This document shows, one piece after another, positions 6,099 to 13,756 of a DNA stretch of 13,832 nt. Origin of the DNA: an uncultured Planctomycetales bacterium. GTDB taxonomy: Bacteria > Planctomycetota > Planctomycetia > Pirellulales > S012-138. The translations under genes and the position numbers were made by a program. The DNA lies in the NCBI GenBank assembly GCA_937982665.1, contig CALJLD010000291.1:1-13832 (forward strand). The letters run 5' to 3'. The first letter of the stretch is position 1. Each line of letters starts with the position of its first letter. The notes under the pieces were generated by a model, which did not search any database, had not been told where the DNA came from, and was given only the letters and a program-made list of their open reading frames with translations.

Positions 6099-6248
6099 AT
6101 GAGTTTGGTGTTGTGTCAGGTTGTGCGCCTTCACACTGCAGGAGTGCGCAACTTCGTGAGATTGCAGCAGTGCGCAATTGACGCGTGTGATTCTGGCTCC
6201 AATGTTTGCACATGGCGATCCATGAGCCATTGGCAAAAAACACAGTGA
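6099..6248 (+). CDS. possible 49-residue leader ORF, unrecognised
   Basis: An ATG at 6099 follows a GGGGAG box by five bases, a good ribosome binding site. The peptide begins MSLVLCQVVRLHTAG and ends HWQKTQ. It holds four cysteines and no membrane segment, and is not a Flp pilin (no Gly-x4-Glu signal or hydrophobic helix). It ends 51 bases before cpaE, so it could act as a translated leader. The coding region covers the repeated TGCGC motifs and the candidate cpaE promoter, so both readings cannot easily be true for the same transcript. No family is recognised. Confidence 0.25.
   Translation: MSLVLCQVVRLHTAGVRNFVRLQQCAIDACDSGSNVCTWRSMSHWQKTQ
6124..6177. repeat. three spaced TGCGC(A/C) motifs upstream of the tad operon
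   Basis: TGCGCC at 6124 and TGCGCAA at 6145 and 6171 are spaced 21 and 26 bases apart; a further TGCGCA lies at 6067. The last copy abuts the candidate -35 box. The roughly helical spacing is what an activator or repressor with several sites would show. Confidence 0.4.
6178..6206 (+). promoter_or_regulatory. candidate sigma-70 promoter of the tad operon
   Basis: TTGACG (6178-6183) matches the -35 consensus in five of six bases and is followed after 17 bases by AATGTT (6201-6206), a poor -10 box (three of six). A weak -10 next to repeated motifs would fit an activator-dependent promoter. It would give a leader of about 85-90 bases before cpaE. Confidence 0.3.
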
Positions 6249-6299
6249 CACAATCGGGAATGCCTTTTACGGAATCGCCACGCTTTATGAGGAAGGGCA

Positions 6300-7436
6300 G
6301 TGCAAACTTCGCTCCAAGCATTAGTGGTTGCAGATGATCTGGTAGGCCGCGAGAGAATTCGCAAGGCCTTCGAGCGGCATTCCGTTCCGTGCACGGACGT
6401 CCACAGCGGGAAGAGCGGTTGGACAAATCAGCAAACGGATTATGACATTGCTTTGGTTCTGCTGGAGTCGTCTGTTGAACAATGTGCCCGGCGGATTCAA
6501 CAGCTCAAACGCGCGAATGTTCGATCCGTTGTTGTTGCTGGCCCAACCGATGACACAAATACGGTGCTGCACCTGATTCGCGCGGGAGCCGACGATTTCA
6601 TCTGCTCCAACGGCACGCTTGAGAAAGACGTGTCTGTGCTTGTTGATCGGGTGCGTGCCGCAGTGAGTCAGTCACAGCATGTGGGGGAGATTGTCGCCGT
6701 GACTAGCGCCAGCGGCGGATGCGGCGTAAGCACAATCGCGGCGAATCTCGCTGTGGCCTTGGCTCGATCACGCGAACGTGTCGCGCTGATGGATTTCCAG
6801 TTCTTTGGCGGAGACCAGGTTGGATTGCTCAACGTGGCTCCGCAACATCATCTGGTGGAGCTGTGCGAGAACATTGACTCGCTTGACCACGAGATGTTCA
6901 AGAAAACATTTGAAGCACATGAGAGCGGCGTGCACCTTTTGGCGAGTCCGCCTGCCTATCAGGTTACGGAAGTTGCCGAGAGTAACGACCTAGCCGGAAT
7001 CTCGGCGCAGTTGATTCGCTTCGCCATGGCGTGCTTCCCGTTGACGATCATTGATCTGGCCAATTGCGTTCATCAAGAACAAGCCCACCTGGCCCAAGAG
7101 GCTGACATCTTGCTGATTGTCACGCGGATGGAGTTCATGTCGCTTTATCGCACGCGGGCGCTTTTGGATCACCTGTGCGCTTCGCAATGTGACCTGGCCA
7201 AGGTTCGCATTGTTGCTAACCGCCATGGTCAGCCTGGTGAGATTTGCAAGCGAAAGGCCGCCGATCTGCTTGGCCGTTCGATCGACCATTTTGTGCCCGA
7301 TGATCCGCGTTCGTCCAACCTGGCACTGAACGTGGGAAATCCGCTGGTGCTTGAGTTTGCTACCACAAAGATTGCGAAAGCGTTTGCTTCGATGGCGGAT
7401 AGTCTCGGCGTTACCGCGCCTCCAAGTCCTAATTGA
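6300..7436 (+). CDS. cpaE: Tad pilus localisation ATPase CpaE/TadZ
   Basis: A 378-residue protein with the CpaE/TadZ layout: a receiver-like domain (about 5-120) and a MinD/ParA-like domain (about 128-370). In this family it places the Tad secretion complex in the cell. The GTG at 6300 is chosen because GAGGAAGG ends a few bases upstream. The receiver part lacks the phospho-acceptor Asp (IALVLLESS), as in atypical TadZ receivers. The nucleotide loop is SGGCGVST at 138-145: both the signature Lys and the P-loop Lys of KGGxGKST are missing. Asp165 of the Walker A' strand (LMDFQFFGGD) and TIIDLAN of the Walker B strand remain. CpaE relatives often have altered P-loops, so weak or no ATP hydrolysis is plausible. 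First gene of the pilus operon; its stop lies 14 bases before the chosen cpaF start. Confidence 0.93.
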   Translation: MQTSLQALVVADDLVGRERIRKAFERHSVPCTDVHSGKSGWTNQQTDYDIALVLLESSVEQCARRIQQLKRANVRSVVVAGPTDDTNTVLHLIRAGADDFICSNGTLEKDVSVLVDRVRAAVSQSQHVGEIVAVTSASGGCGVSTIAANLAVALARSRERVALMDFQFFGGDQVGLLNVAPQHHLVELCENIDSLDHEMFKKTFEAHESGVHLLASPPAYQVTEVAESNDLAGISAQLIRFAMACFPLTIIDLANCVHQEQAHLAQEADILLIVTRMEFMSLYRTRALLDHLCASQCDLAKVRIVANRHGQPGEICKRKAADLLGRSIDHFVPDDPRSSNLALNVGNPLVLEFATTKIAKAFASMADSLGVTAPPSPN

Positions 7437-7450
7437 CCCGAATCAGTGAA

Positions 7451-8827
7451 ATGGAAAAAACAAAAACGTTAGCACAACAATCAGGCCAACGTCGCGAGGC
7501 GGCCTCGGGCACTGACGCGAGTTCTTCATTGGCGCTGAAGAAGGAGATCCACAAGCGGCTTGTCGATAACATCGACTTGAGCGTGATTCGGCAAATGGCG
7601 CCTGAGGAACTCAAGCGCGATATTCGTCGCGGTGCGGAGGAAGTCTGCGATGGACACTCGCGGCTTATCAATCGAGCCGATCGTGATCGCATCATTGAAG
7701 AGGTTGTGAACGAAGTCTTGGGACTTGGCCCGCTTGAGGCCTTGATGAACGACCCTTCGATTTCCGACATCTTGATCAATGGCCCAAAGACGGTCTACGT
7801 GGAGCGCCGCGGTCAACTGGAGCCAGCGAGCGCCCAGTTTGATGATGAGGATCATCTGCTGGAAGTTGTTCAGCGGATTGCCTCGCGCGTCGGCCGCCGG
7901 ATTGATGAGTCGACACCAATGGTCGATGCTCGGCTGGCTGACGGGAGCCGTGTGAACGCGATCATTCGCCCGTTGGCTCTCGATGGAGCATTGGTTTCCA
8001 TTCGCCGTTTTTCCAAGCAGCCCATGCAAGCGGCTGACTTGATTGCGCGGGAGTCCGCCACCAAAGAGATGCTGGGTTTCCTGGCTGCGTGCATCGCGGC
8101 GCGGCTCAACATCATTGTCTCCGGCGGAACGGGAAGCGGTAAGACGACCCTGCTCAACATGCTCTCGGGCTACATCCCGGATAACGAGCGGATTGTGACA
8201 ATTGAAGATGCGGCCGAACTGCAACTTCAACAGCCGCACGTGGCGCGAATGGAAACCCGGCCGGCCAACTTGGAAGGCAAGGGAGAAATCACCACGCGAG
8301 ATCTTGTGCGAAACGCACTGCGGATGCGACCTGACCGAATCATTATCGGCGAGTGTCGCGGTCCGGAAGCCTTCGACATGTTGCAGGCGATGAACACTGG
8401 TCACAACGGAAGCTTGACCACGATTCATGCCAATGACACTCGCGACGCCATTGCGCGGCTTGAGATGCTTGTTGGCATGGCCGGAATGAACGTTCCGCTG
8501 ATGTTCATTCACAAGCAGATTGCCTCGGCGATTCACATTGTTGTTCAGGCGGAGCGGCTTCCTGGTGGCGGGCGAAAGATCATTAAGATCTCCGAGGTGA
8601 CCGGCCTGGAAGGCGAAAACATCTGCATGCACGACTTGTTTGTCTACAACCAAACAGGCGTCGACGAAGACGGCCAGCCCATTGGCAACTACGAAGCCAC
8701 GGGAATTGTCCCCGTATGCCTGGAAAAACTGCACGCGACCGGCGTTGACTTTCCCCGCAATGTCTTTGAACGGCGGACGCTGCAGTTTGAGAGAGCCGAT
8801 CGCTATGCCGCCGTTAGGAAAGACTGA
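7451..8827 (+). CDS. cpaF: Tad secretion ATPase CpaF/TadA
   Basis: The hexameric cytoplasmic ATPase that powers Flp pilus assembly. It is 458 residues from the ATG at 7451. All type II/IV secretion ATPase motifs are present: Walker A GGTGSGKT (225-232), Asp box IEDAAEL (251-257), Walker B DRIIIGECRG (295-304) and His box TTIHAND (323-329). The N-terminal domain has the CpaF hallmark LGPLEALMNDPSISDILING. The frame also opens at a TTG at 7433 that overlaps the cpaE stop; ATG is preferred, though neither has a strong ribosome binding site. The stop overlaps the tadB start by one base (TGATGA), so the two are translationally coupled. The residues after 350 and the overall length are ordinary for the family. 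It should be catalytically active. Confidence 0.97.
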   Translation: MEKTKTLAQQSGQRREAASGTDASSSLALKKEIHKRLVDNIDLSVIRQMAPEELKRDIRRGAEEVCDGHSRLINRADRDRIIEEVVNEVLGLGPLEALMNDPSISDILINGPKTVYVERRGQLEPASAQFDDEDHLLEVVQRIASRVGRRIDESTPMVDARLADGSRVNAIIRPLALDGALVSIRRFSKQPMQAADLIARESATKEMLGFLAACIAARLNIIVSGGTGSGKTTLLNMLSGYIPDNERIVTIEDAAELQLQQPHVARMETRPANLEGKGEITTRDLVRNALRMRPDRIIIGECRGPEAFDMLQAMNTGHNGSLTTIHANDTRDAIARLEMLVGMAGMNVPLMFIHKQIASAIHIVVQAERLPGGGRKIIKISEVTGLEGENICMHDLFVYNQTGVDEDGQPIGNYEATGIVPVCLEKLHATGVDFPRNVFERRTLQFERADRYAAVRKD

Positions 8828-9774
8828 TGACCGAGTTCCTGATTACATCTGTTGCTTTTGTCGGGAGTACGCTTGCGGTCATCGCCGGCTATTCGCTGAT
8901 ATTTGACGGCGCGCTGCGTTACCGAATGCGCTTGAACAAGCGTGTCGATGACGCTTTTCGCAATGATATCCGTGAGCGTGTCAGGAAGTCGCCACTGTTT
9001 AAAGACCTGGAGCAACTTGCTTCCGGCACCAAGCGCGAAACCTGGCGAACCAAACTGGAGACCTTGATTGAGCAGTCGGCATTGCCGATTCGTCTGGATC
9101 AACTGCTGTACTCAAGCGCGGCAGTGGCGTTGTTCCTGGGGGTTGTTGGCCTGATTGCCGCATCTTGGCTTGGGGCGTTGATGGGAATTATTGCCGGGCT
9201 GGTTGCTCCAGTGATGTATGTGATGAGCAAGCGGCATAAACGAATTAACAAGCTCCGCGACCAACTGCCGGAAGTCTTTGAAGCCATGGGGCGTTCCGTC
9301 CGCGCGGGACAAACCATCAACGGCGCGCTGCAGATTGTTGCCGATGACTTTGAGTCACCTGTCGCCGAGGAATTCGCGCTGTGCTATGAGCAGCAGAACC
9401 TGGGCATCTCTTACGAAGATGCGTTGCGTGATCTCGCCCGACGTAGCGGCATTATGGAGCTGCAAATCTTTGTGGTTTCGTTGCTTGTTCAACGAAAGAG
9501 CGGCGGCAACCTCATCGAACTGCTGGTCAACCTTGCCGGCACCATTCGCAAGAGAATCAAAGTGCAAGGGAAGGTGAAGACGCTCACCAGCGAAGGTCGC
9601 CTTCAAGCTGCCGTGCTGATTGTGCTGCCTGTCCTGGTCTTGGTTGCCGTCTATTTCATCAACCGGGACTACGCGAATGTTTTGCTGCGGCAGCCACAAC
9701 TGTTGGCCGGGATGCTAGTTGCACAAGGGCTGGGCGCGGCTTGGATTCGCAAGATTGTCAATGTGGAGTACTAG
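8827..9774 (+). CDS. tadB: Tad inner-membrane platform protein TadB
   Basis: A 315-residue membrane protein that with TadC forms the inner-membrane platform engaged by the CpaF ATPase. An N-terminal helix (about 5-25) is followed by a basic cytoplasmic part, two adjacent helices (about 95-133), the type II secretion F-type cytoplasmic domain (about 143-255, with LRDQLPEVFEAMGRSVRAG and SGGNLIELLVNLAGTIRKR), and two final helices (about 258-308). The ATG is preceded by AGGAAA and overlaps the cpaF stop by one base. Length and helix order match TadB. No oddities were seen. Confidence 0.95.
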   Translation: MTEFLITSVAFVGSTLAVIAGYSLIFDGALRYRMRLNKRVDDAFRNDIRERVRKSPLFKDLEQLASGTKRETWRTKLETLIEQSALPIRLDQLLYSSAAVALFLGVVGLIAASWLGALMGIIAGLVAPVMYVMSKRHKRINKLRDQLPEVFEAMGRSVRAGQTINGALQIVADDFESPVAEEFALCYEQQNLGISYEDALRDLARRSGIMELQIFVVSLLVQRKSGGNLIELLVNLAGTIRKRIKVQGKVKTLTSEGRLQAAVLIVLPVLVLVAVYFINRDYANVLLRQPQLLAGMLVAQGLGAAWIRKIVNVEY

Positions 9775-9812
9775 GATCGTCATACTTCCTCGATCAGCCA
9801 AATAGATGCGTC

Positions 9813-10775
9813 ATGTTTACAACGCCTGTCATCATCTCGATTTGTGTTTTCGCAGTCGTTTCGCTCGCCCTATGGGGCGTCATGCTGCTGTTCATGCGGC
9901 GCGAGCGGCGGATTGATCGGCGTGTTGACGGCGCCGTCCGTTCGGCCGATGCGACCGACACGCACGAAACCGCGGATAGCGCGATTGTCCAGCTCTTACA
10001 GGGAATGTTGCCCAAACTGGGCGAGCGACTTGCGCCTGATGGAGATCGCGCGAAGGGACGTATCAAGGAAAGACTGATTCACGCGGGTTACTACGGCGCT
10101 CATGCGGTTACCTATTACGTGCTGGCCAAATTCTGCCTGATGGTGCTGTTGCCGGCGCTGGTGTTTGTTGCTTGGGTCGCAGGCTTTCTGAGTTTCTTCA
10201 TCGCTCTGTTGCTCGCAGGCTGCGCCGGCGGCCTTGGGATGATTGCTCCCAGCTTTTGGCTGCATAATCGCAAGATGGCGCGACACGCAATCCTGCGCAA
10301 GTCCTTGCCGGATTATCTGGACCTGTTGGTTGCTTGTGTAGAAGGCGGTATGAGTTTGCAGGCGGGTCTGCAACGTGTGGCGGATGAATTGCGGATTGCA
10401 CATCCGTTGTTGGCAAGCGAAATGGAGATGGTGCAACGCGAAGTTGAGTTGGGTGCGACGCTGGAATCGGCCGTACGGCATTTTGCGGATCGCTGCGACT
10501 TGGATAGCGTTCGTTCGCTTGCACGGTTCATTCATCAGTCACAGCGCTTTGGAACGACGATTGGAGAGGCTCTCCGCGAGCATGCCGAAATGCTCCGTGC
10601 GCAGCGAGAGCAAATTGCCGAGGAAGCCGCTCAGAAAGCCGTTGTGAAGATCCTGATTCCCACGATGCTATTCATCTTTCCTTCGATCTTCATTGTTTTG
10701 GCGGGGCCGGCCGCGATCAAACTCAGCGAGACTTTCGCTAAAAATCCGTCGGAACAGTCGCTTCGAGGCGAGTAA
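9813..10775 (+). CDS. tadC: Tad inner-membrane platform protein TadC
   Basis: A 320-residue partner of TadB. Helices lie at about 5-28, 104-123, 125-147 and 276-298. The F-type domain lies between (RKSLPDYLDLLVACVEGGMSL, about 162-275) and ends with the TadC signature RAQREQIAEEAAQKAVVKIL before the last helix (PTMLFIFPSIFIVLAGPA). The ATG at 9813 is chosen because the membrane helix begins right there; an upstream in-frame TTG at 9741 lies inside tadB and would add 24 non-hydrophobic residues. No strong ribosome binding site precedes 9813. The gap from tadB is 38 bases, the widest in the operon. Confidence 0.94.
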   Translation: MFTTPVIISICVFAVVSLALWGVMLLFMRRERRIDRRVDGAVRSADATDTHETADSAIVQLLQGMLPKLGERLAPDGDRAKGRIKERLIHAGYYGAHAVTYYVLAKFCLMVLLPALVFVAWVAGFLSFFIALLLAGCAGGLGMIAPSFWLHNRKMARHAILRKSLPDYLDLLVACVEGGMSLQAGLQRVADELRIAHPLLASEMEMVQREVELGATLESAVRHFADRCDLDSVRSLARFIHQSQRFGTTIGEALREHAEMLRAQREQIAEEAAQKAVVKILIPTMLFIFPSIFIVLAGPAAIKLSETFAKNPSEQSLRGE

Positions 10776-10791
10776 TCAGGAGCGAACAACG

Positions 10792-11253
10792 ATGGCGACT
10801 TACAAATTCATTCCTGGAAACAGCCCGCGTGCGTTTCTGAGCGTGCGCCGTTTGAGATCTGGAACTTCCGCGACAGAACTCGCGGTGCTGTTGCCGCTGA
10901 TTGTGGGATTGTGCCTTGTTGCGGTGGACCTCGGGCGCTTTGGGTACACGTACATTGCTCTATCCCAAGCAGTGCAAGTGGGATCTCAATACGGCGCGAG
11001 CCGAGACGTCACAAGTTTCTCCGAAAGCGACTGGCTGGATCAGGTTGAGCAAGCCGTGGTGGACGAAATGACTGGCATACCGAACTTCGATCCCGGTCGA
11101 CTGAACGTGACGATTTCAACCGTGGAGGAGCCAGATGGATTGAACCGGATTGAATTGGATGCAACGTATCCCTTTGATCTGGTCATCGACTGGCCTTTCG
11201 TGCAAAACCCATTGGTGTTGCGAAGGACGTACACCACGCGGCAATTCCAATAG
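10792..11253 (+). CDS. tadE: TadE-like pseudopilin
   Basis: A 153-residue minor pseudopilin. A basic leader (SVRRLRSG) is followed by the cleavage-type sequence G24/TSATE, where Glu29 is at the +5 position expected for prepilin peptidase processing. A hydrophobic helix (about 30-48, LAVLLPLIVGLCLVAVDLG) and a periplasmic domain follow, ending in RRTYTTRQFQ. TadE-family proteins are needed for pilus assembly and are processed by the TadV/CpaA peptidase, which is not in this window. The ATG at 10792 follows AGGAG. The gap from tadC is 16 bases. Confidence 0.92.
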   Translation: MATYKFIPGNSPRAFLSVRRLRSGTSATELAVLLPLIVGLCLVAVDLGRFGYTYIALSQAVQVGSQYGASRDVTSFSESDWLDQVEQAVVDEMTGIPNFDPGRLNVTISTVEEPDGLNRIELDATYPFDLVIDWPFVQNPLVLRRTYTTRQFQ

Positions 11254-11262
11254 TCTGTTTGA

Positions 11263-11820
11263 GTGACAGAGAAAGCCAGCAAAGTGAGATCAGCAATTCG
11301 TACGAAAAATACAAAGCGACGTACGGCTCGAAGTCATCGCCATCAGCGACGAGCTATGTGCTCGCAAGCTGGCTTGCGAAGGATTGGCATGCGAAGCGGC
11401 GCGACGATGGTGGAGACGACAATTGTTTTGGGAGTCTTGTTGTTCCTGATCCTTGGCGTCTTGCAACTTGGGATTAATGTCTTGAGGGCAAATGTCGTTT
11501 CAGATGCCGCGCGGCGGTTGGCGCGGGAAGCGTGTGTGCACGGAGCGATGGCCTCGCCCAATCGTGTCGAATGGGGGCCGAACACCGTTTCTGGCACTGC
11601 GGATGATGCTTCACAGTATTCGGCATTGCTGACGGAAGTCATACCGACGATCAACCCTGCCGCAATTTCGTATGAACTCGAGTGGCTCGACGGCGACAAC
11701 GAACCGATGAGCCGCGTGCAGGTGCGAATCGAATTCACCGAGTCACCGATCATCTCGATGGTGGACTGGCTCGTTCCCTCGAGCTATACCGCGACGTCAA
11801 CTTCATTTATTGCCCATTGA
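11263..11820 (+). CDS. second TadE/TadF-like pseudopilin
   Basis: A second TadE-family protein. The core is RSG/ATMVETTIVLG, with Glu at +5 after the Gly, then a hydrophobic helix and a periplasmic domain with ARRLAREACVHGA near its start, ending in TATSTSFIAH. It fills the place of TadF. The start is uncertain. The longest reading uses a GTG at 11263 (185 residues; 9-base gap to tadE; Arg/Lys-rich leader, no ribosome binding site) and is chosen for operon compactness and the open frame. An ATG at 11389 (143 residues) has a good AAGGA box five bases upstream and would leave a leader of only four residues before the cleavage site; ATG 11356 is intermediate. The gene is 12 bases before tadG. 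Confidence 0.88.
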   Translation: MTEKASKVRSAIRTKNTKRRTARSHRHQRRAMCSQAGLRRIGMRSGATMVETTIVLGVLLFLILGVLQLGINVLRANVVSDAARRLAREACVHGAMASPNRVEWGPNTVSGTADDASQYSALLTEVIPTINPAAISYELEWLDGDNEPMSRVQVRIEFTESPIISMVDWLVPSSYTATSTSFIAH

Positions 11821-11832
11821 GATCAATCTTCC

Positions 11833-13332
11833 ATGAGCGTAACCACGAAGCAGGCGAGAAGACGCGTAAACCGGGCGAGTCATCGCGCCGGCAAGGTTCT
11901 TGTTTTTTTCGTAGCGTTGCTGCCGGCGCTGATTGGCGTTTTGGGCGTAATGCTTGATGGCAGCATCATGATCGCGGCCGATCGTGACTTGCAGGGATTG
12001 GCTGATGCCGCGGCCACGGTTGCCGCAAAGGAGTACCAATTGACGGGCTCCGTGCAGGATGCGATCGATCGCGCCACGGAATTTGTGCAAGTTCATAACG
12101 GCCTGGCGACGGCAAACGTGGCCGTCAACATTCCGCCCACGACTGGGGACTACGCTGGACAAGCCGACTATGCTGAGGTGACCGTTTCCAACATCACACG
12201 GACCAACTTGATCCACGCGATTGGGATTAGTCCGGACCAAACTCAAGCCGCACGTGCGGTGGCAGGCGTTGAAGACGCCACAGCAGGCGCCGCAATTGTC
12301 GTGCTAGATCCACGACCAAGCGCGCTCAGCGTGGAGCAAGTACCTCCAATGCTCTTGTCTCCTCCGTCAATGATTGCCGGGCTTGAAGTTACCGGCGTTG
12401 GACGCCTTCGCATTGACGGTGCCGTTCATGTGAACACGGAATGGGGGTCTGTTGACGAGTCTGGATTCGCATGCGGCGAGAATGCCGGACCGCCATACGG
12501 AATATCTTGCATGCCGTTGCTGCCGTTGACAACGCTGAGTGCTCGCGATATCCGCACGGTCGGTGGTGTCGATAATCAGAACTACTACGGCCACTATCAG
12601 CCTGGAGAATCAAGCCCGCTTCGTTCTGGCCGACTGCCTGTTCCGGATCCATTCGCTGGCGTTCCGGTCCCGACAATTGCGGCCGATCCGAACAATGTCT
12701 CATCGACGGAATACGGCGGAGTGGATGTGGTTGGGATCCCACTGATTGGACCGGTGACGACGCTTTCCCCCGGCGTGTATGAGTGGATCAATATTGTCTC
12801 TGGGCGAGTTGTCTTTGAGCCAGGCGTATACATCATTCGCAGCACACACCCGATCACACAGCTCAGCCTGAACATGACAGCGGGAGAGGTCACGGCCGAG
12901 GGAGTTATGTTTTATATCACCAACGAAAGTGGATTTAGTCCCAGCTCTGGCGTGCCGGACTCGATGGATGGCGAGTTGCAGGACTTAGCGGCCACCGTCG
13001 ATCCGGTGCAACCAAGCGTTGTGTTGGATGCCGGGTTGCTAAACAGCAGTTTCTCACCGCTTAATGACCTTGCGAGCCCTTACCATGGCATGTTTATCTT
13101 CCAGCGGCGGCAAGATCCGAGAATGATTGTCCTGGCATACCTGGGGCTCTTGGGTGGCGACGAACTGGAGGGCGCCGTTTATTCCAAGTGGGGACACATC
13201 GCCATGGTCGGCCAAGGCACAATCGAAACAACGCTTGTTGGCGGGACTGTGCGCTTTGTCACCGTTGGCGATACGGTCGTGCGGCCAGCCAACCTGCTGC
13301 CGCCGGCACGCGACGTGTTTCTTGTTGAGTAG
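11833..13332 (+). CDS. tadG: TadG-like pilus assembly protein with beta-rich C-terminus
   Basis: A 499-residue protein. The N-terminus is typical of the TadG family: a basic patch (ARRRVNRASHRAG), one membrane helix (about 21-43), then DRDLQGLADAAATVAAKEY, the helical stretch of Tad/TadG proteins. Positions 50-145 form an N-terminal periplasmic domain. The long rest (about 150-499) is Gly-, Pro- and Val-rich with many short predicted strands, for example LRIDGAVHVNTEWGS and EGAVYSKWGHIAMVGQGT, and two cysteines (214, 226) that could form a disulfide. No MIDAS motif (DxSxS) of the von Willebrand domain found in many TadG proteins is visible. Last gene of the operon, 12 bases after the pseudopilin gene. 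TadG proteins anchor or trigger pilus assembly at the envelope; the tail's role is unknown. Confidence 0.85.
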   Translation: MSVTTKQARRRVNRASHRAGKVLVFFVALLPALIGVLGVMLDGSIMIAADRDLQGLADAAATVAAKEYQLTGSVQDAIDRATEFVQVHNGLATANVAVNIPPTTGDYAGQADYAEVTVSNITRTNLIHAIGISPDQTQAARAVAGVEDATAGAAIVVLDPRPSALSVEQVPPMLLSPPSMIAGLEVTGVGRLRIDGAVHVNTEWGSVDESGFACGENAGPPYGISCMPLLPLTTLSARDIRTVGGVDNQNYYGHYQPGESSPLRSGRLPVPDPFAGVPVPTIAADPNNVSSTEYGGVDVVGIPLIGPVTTLSPGVYEWINIVSGRVVFEPGVYIIRSTHPITQLSLNMTAGEVTAEGVMFYITNESGFSPSSGVPDSMDGELQDLAATVDPVQPSVVLDAGLLNSSFSPLNDLASPYHGMFIFQRRQDPRMIVLAYLGLLGGDELEGAVYSKWGHIAMVGQGTIETTLVGGTVRFVTVGDTVVRPANLLPPARDVFLVE

Positions 13333-13388
13333 CCCGCTGCTGCTAAGTCAAGAATGGCTCAATTGCGCGCTTAAGGCTGCGAATCAGC

Positions 13389-13502
13389 TCACACTGCCGG
13401 CGAACAAGCGGTCAAGGCTTCCAAAAGCGGCTTGGGGTCAAGCGGTTTTGGAAACCACGAGTTCACGCCGTCGACGCCAACTTTTGCTTGAGCTTGCGAG
13501 AT
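13389..13502 (-). pseudogene. receiver-domain C-terminal remnant
   Basis: The minus frame ending at the TGA 13389-13391 reads SQAQAKVGVDGVNSWFPKPL and continues DPKPLLEALTA. This matches the last helix-strand-helix of a receiver domain, including the conserved Lys of the KP motif and the LLEAL helix. The upstream two thirds of the domain (acidic pocket, phospho-acceptor Asp) are absent; the frame reads into the csrA ribosome binding site instead. It is probably the tail of a broken response regulator gene. The match is by pattern only and short, so a chance resemblance cannot be excluded. Confidence 0.5.
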
Positions 13503-13513
13503 AGCACCAACAT
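13463..13513 (-). pseudogene. csrA: csrA 5' remnant (16 codons)
   Basis: Reading from the ATG at 13513, the peptide is MLVLSRKLKQKLASTA followed by TGA. The first seven residues are the invariant start of CsrA, the small RNA-binding translational regulator. An AAGGAG box (plus-strand 13520-13525) lies six bases upstream, so the translation start is intact. A normal CsrA is about 60-75 residues and continues with an I-x-IG type strand; here the frame ends after 16 codons. The rest of the gene is not found in any frame nearby. It is therefore a truncated copy, not a functional regulator. Confidence 0.7.
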
Positions 13514-13668
13514 GTGGGTCTCCTTTCCGAACAGTGCCACGACTCCACTGACATGGCGTACCTCCAGTAGCCTGTCGGATGGAGTTGGTTGTGCAACGTC
13601 ACTGTTGCTGCGGCGATTCCGCCGCCCAGGAAATCACTCTCCCACAACTCGCAACAAAATGGGCGTAT

Positions 13669-13698
13669 TTTGTAGGCAGTTGTCAGCAGAACCGTCAA
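13669..13698 (-). promoter_or_regulatory. candidate promoter upstream of the csrA remnant
   Basis: On the minus strand, TTGACG (13693-13698) is followed after 18 bases by TACAAA (13669-13674). The -35 matches in five of six bases and the -10 in four. It would start a transcript about 150 bases before the csrA ATG. Confidence 0.3.
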
Positions 13699-13756
13699 GT
13701 CCAACTGCAAAAACTTGTGATTTTGCGACGGATTCTGGCAAGAAAAAGCGAGCGAA

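Larger units (their letters stand above)
5928..6299. other. divergent control region between kinase and tad operon
   Basis: This 372-base stretch separates the minus-strand signalling genes from the plus-strand pilus operon and should hold promoters for both. It contains a GGCACGT direct and inverted repeat (5956-5977), a CTGTA/TACAG dyad (5977-5992), a TTGCGC/GCGCAA hairpin (6026-6041), repeated TGCGC motifs, and a possible small leader ORF. No Flp pilin gene is present in it. Confidence 0.6.

Noticed and set aside
6099..6248. Flp pilin gene in the tad control region
   Set aside because: The small ORF has no Gly-x4-Glu cleavage signal and no hydrophobic helix.
7526..8734. 402-residue minus-strand open frame
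   Set aside because: Antisense shadow of cpaF; the plus strand has all secretion ATPase motifs.
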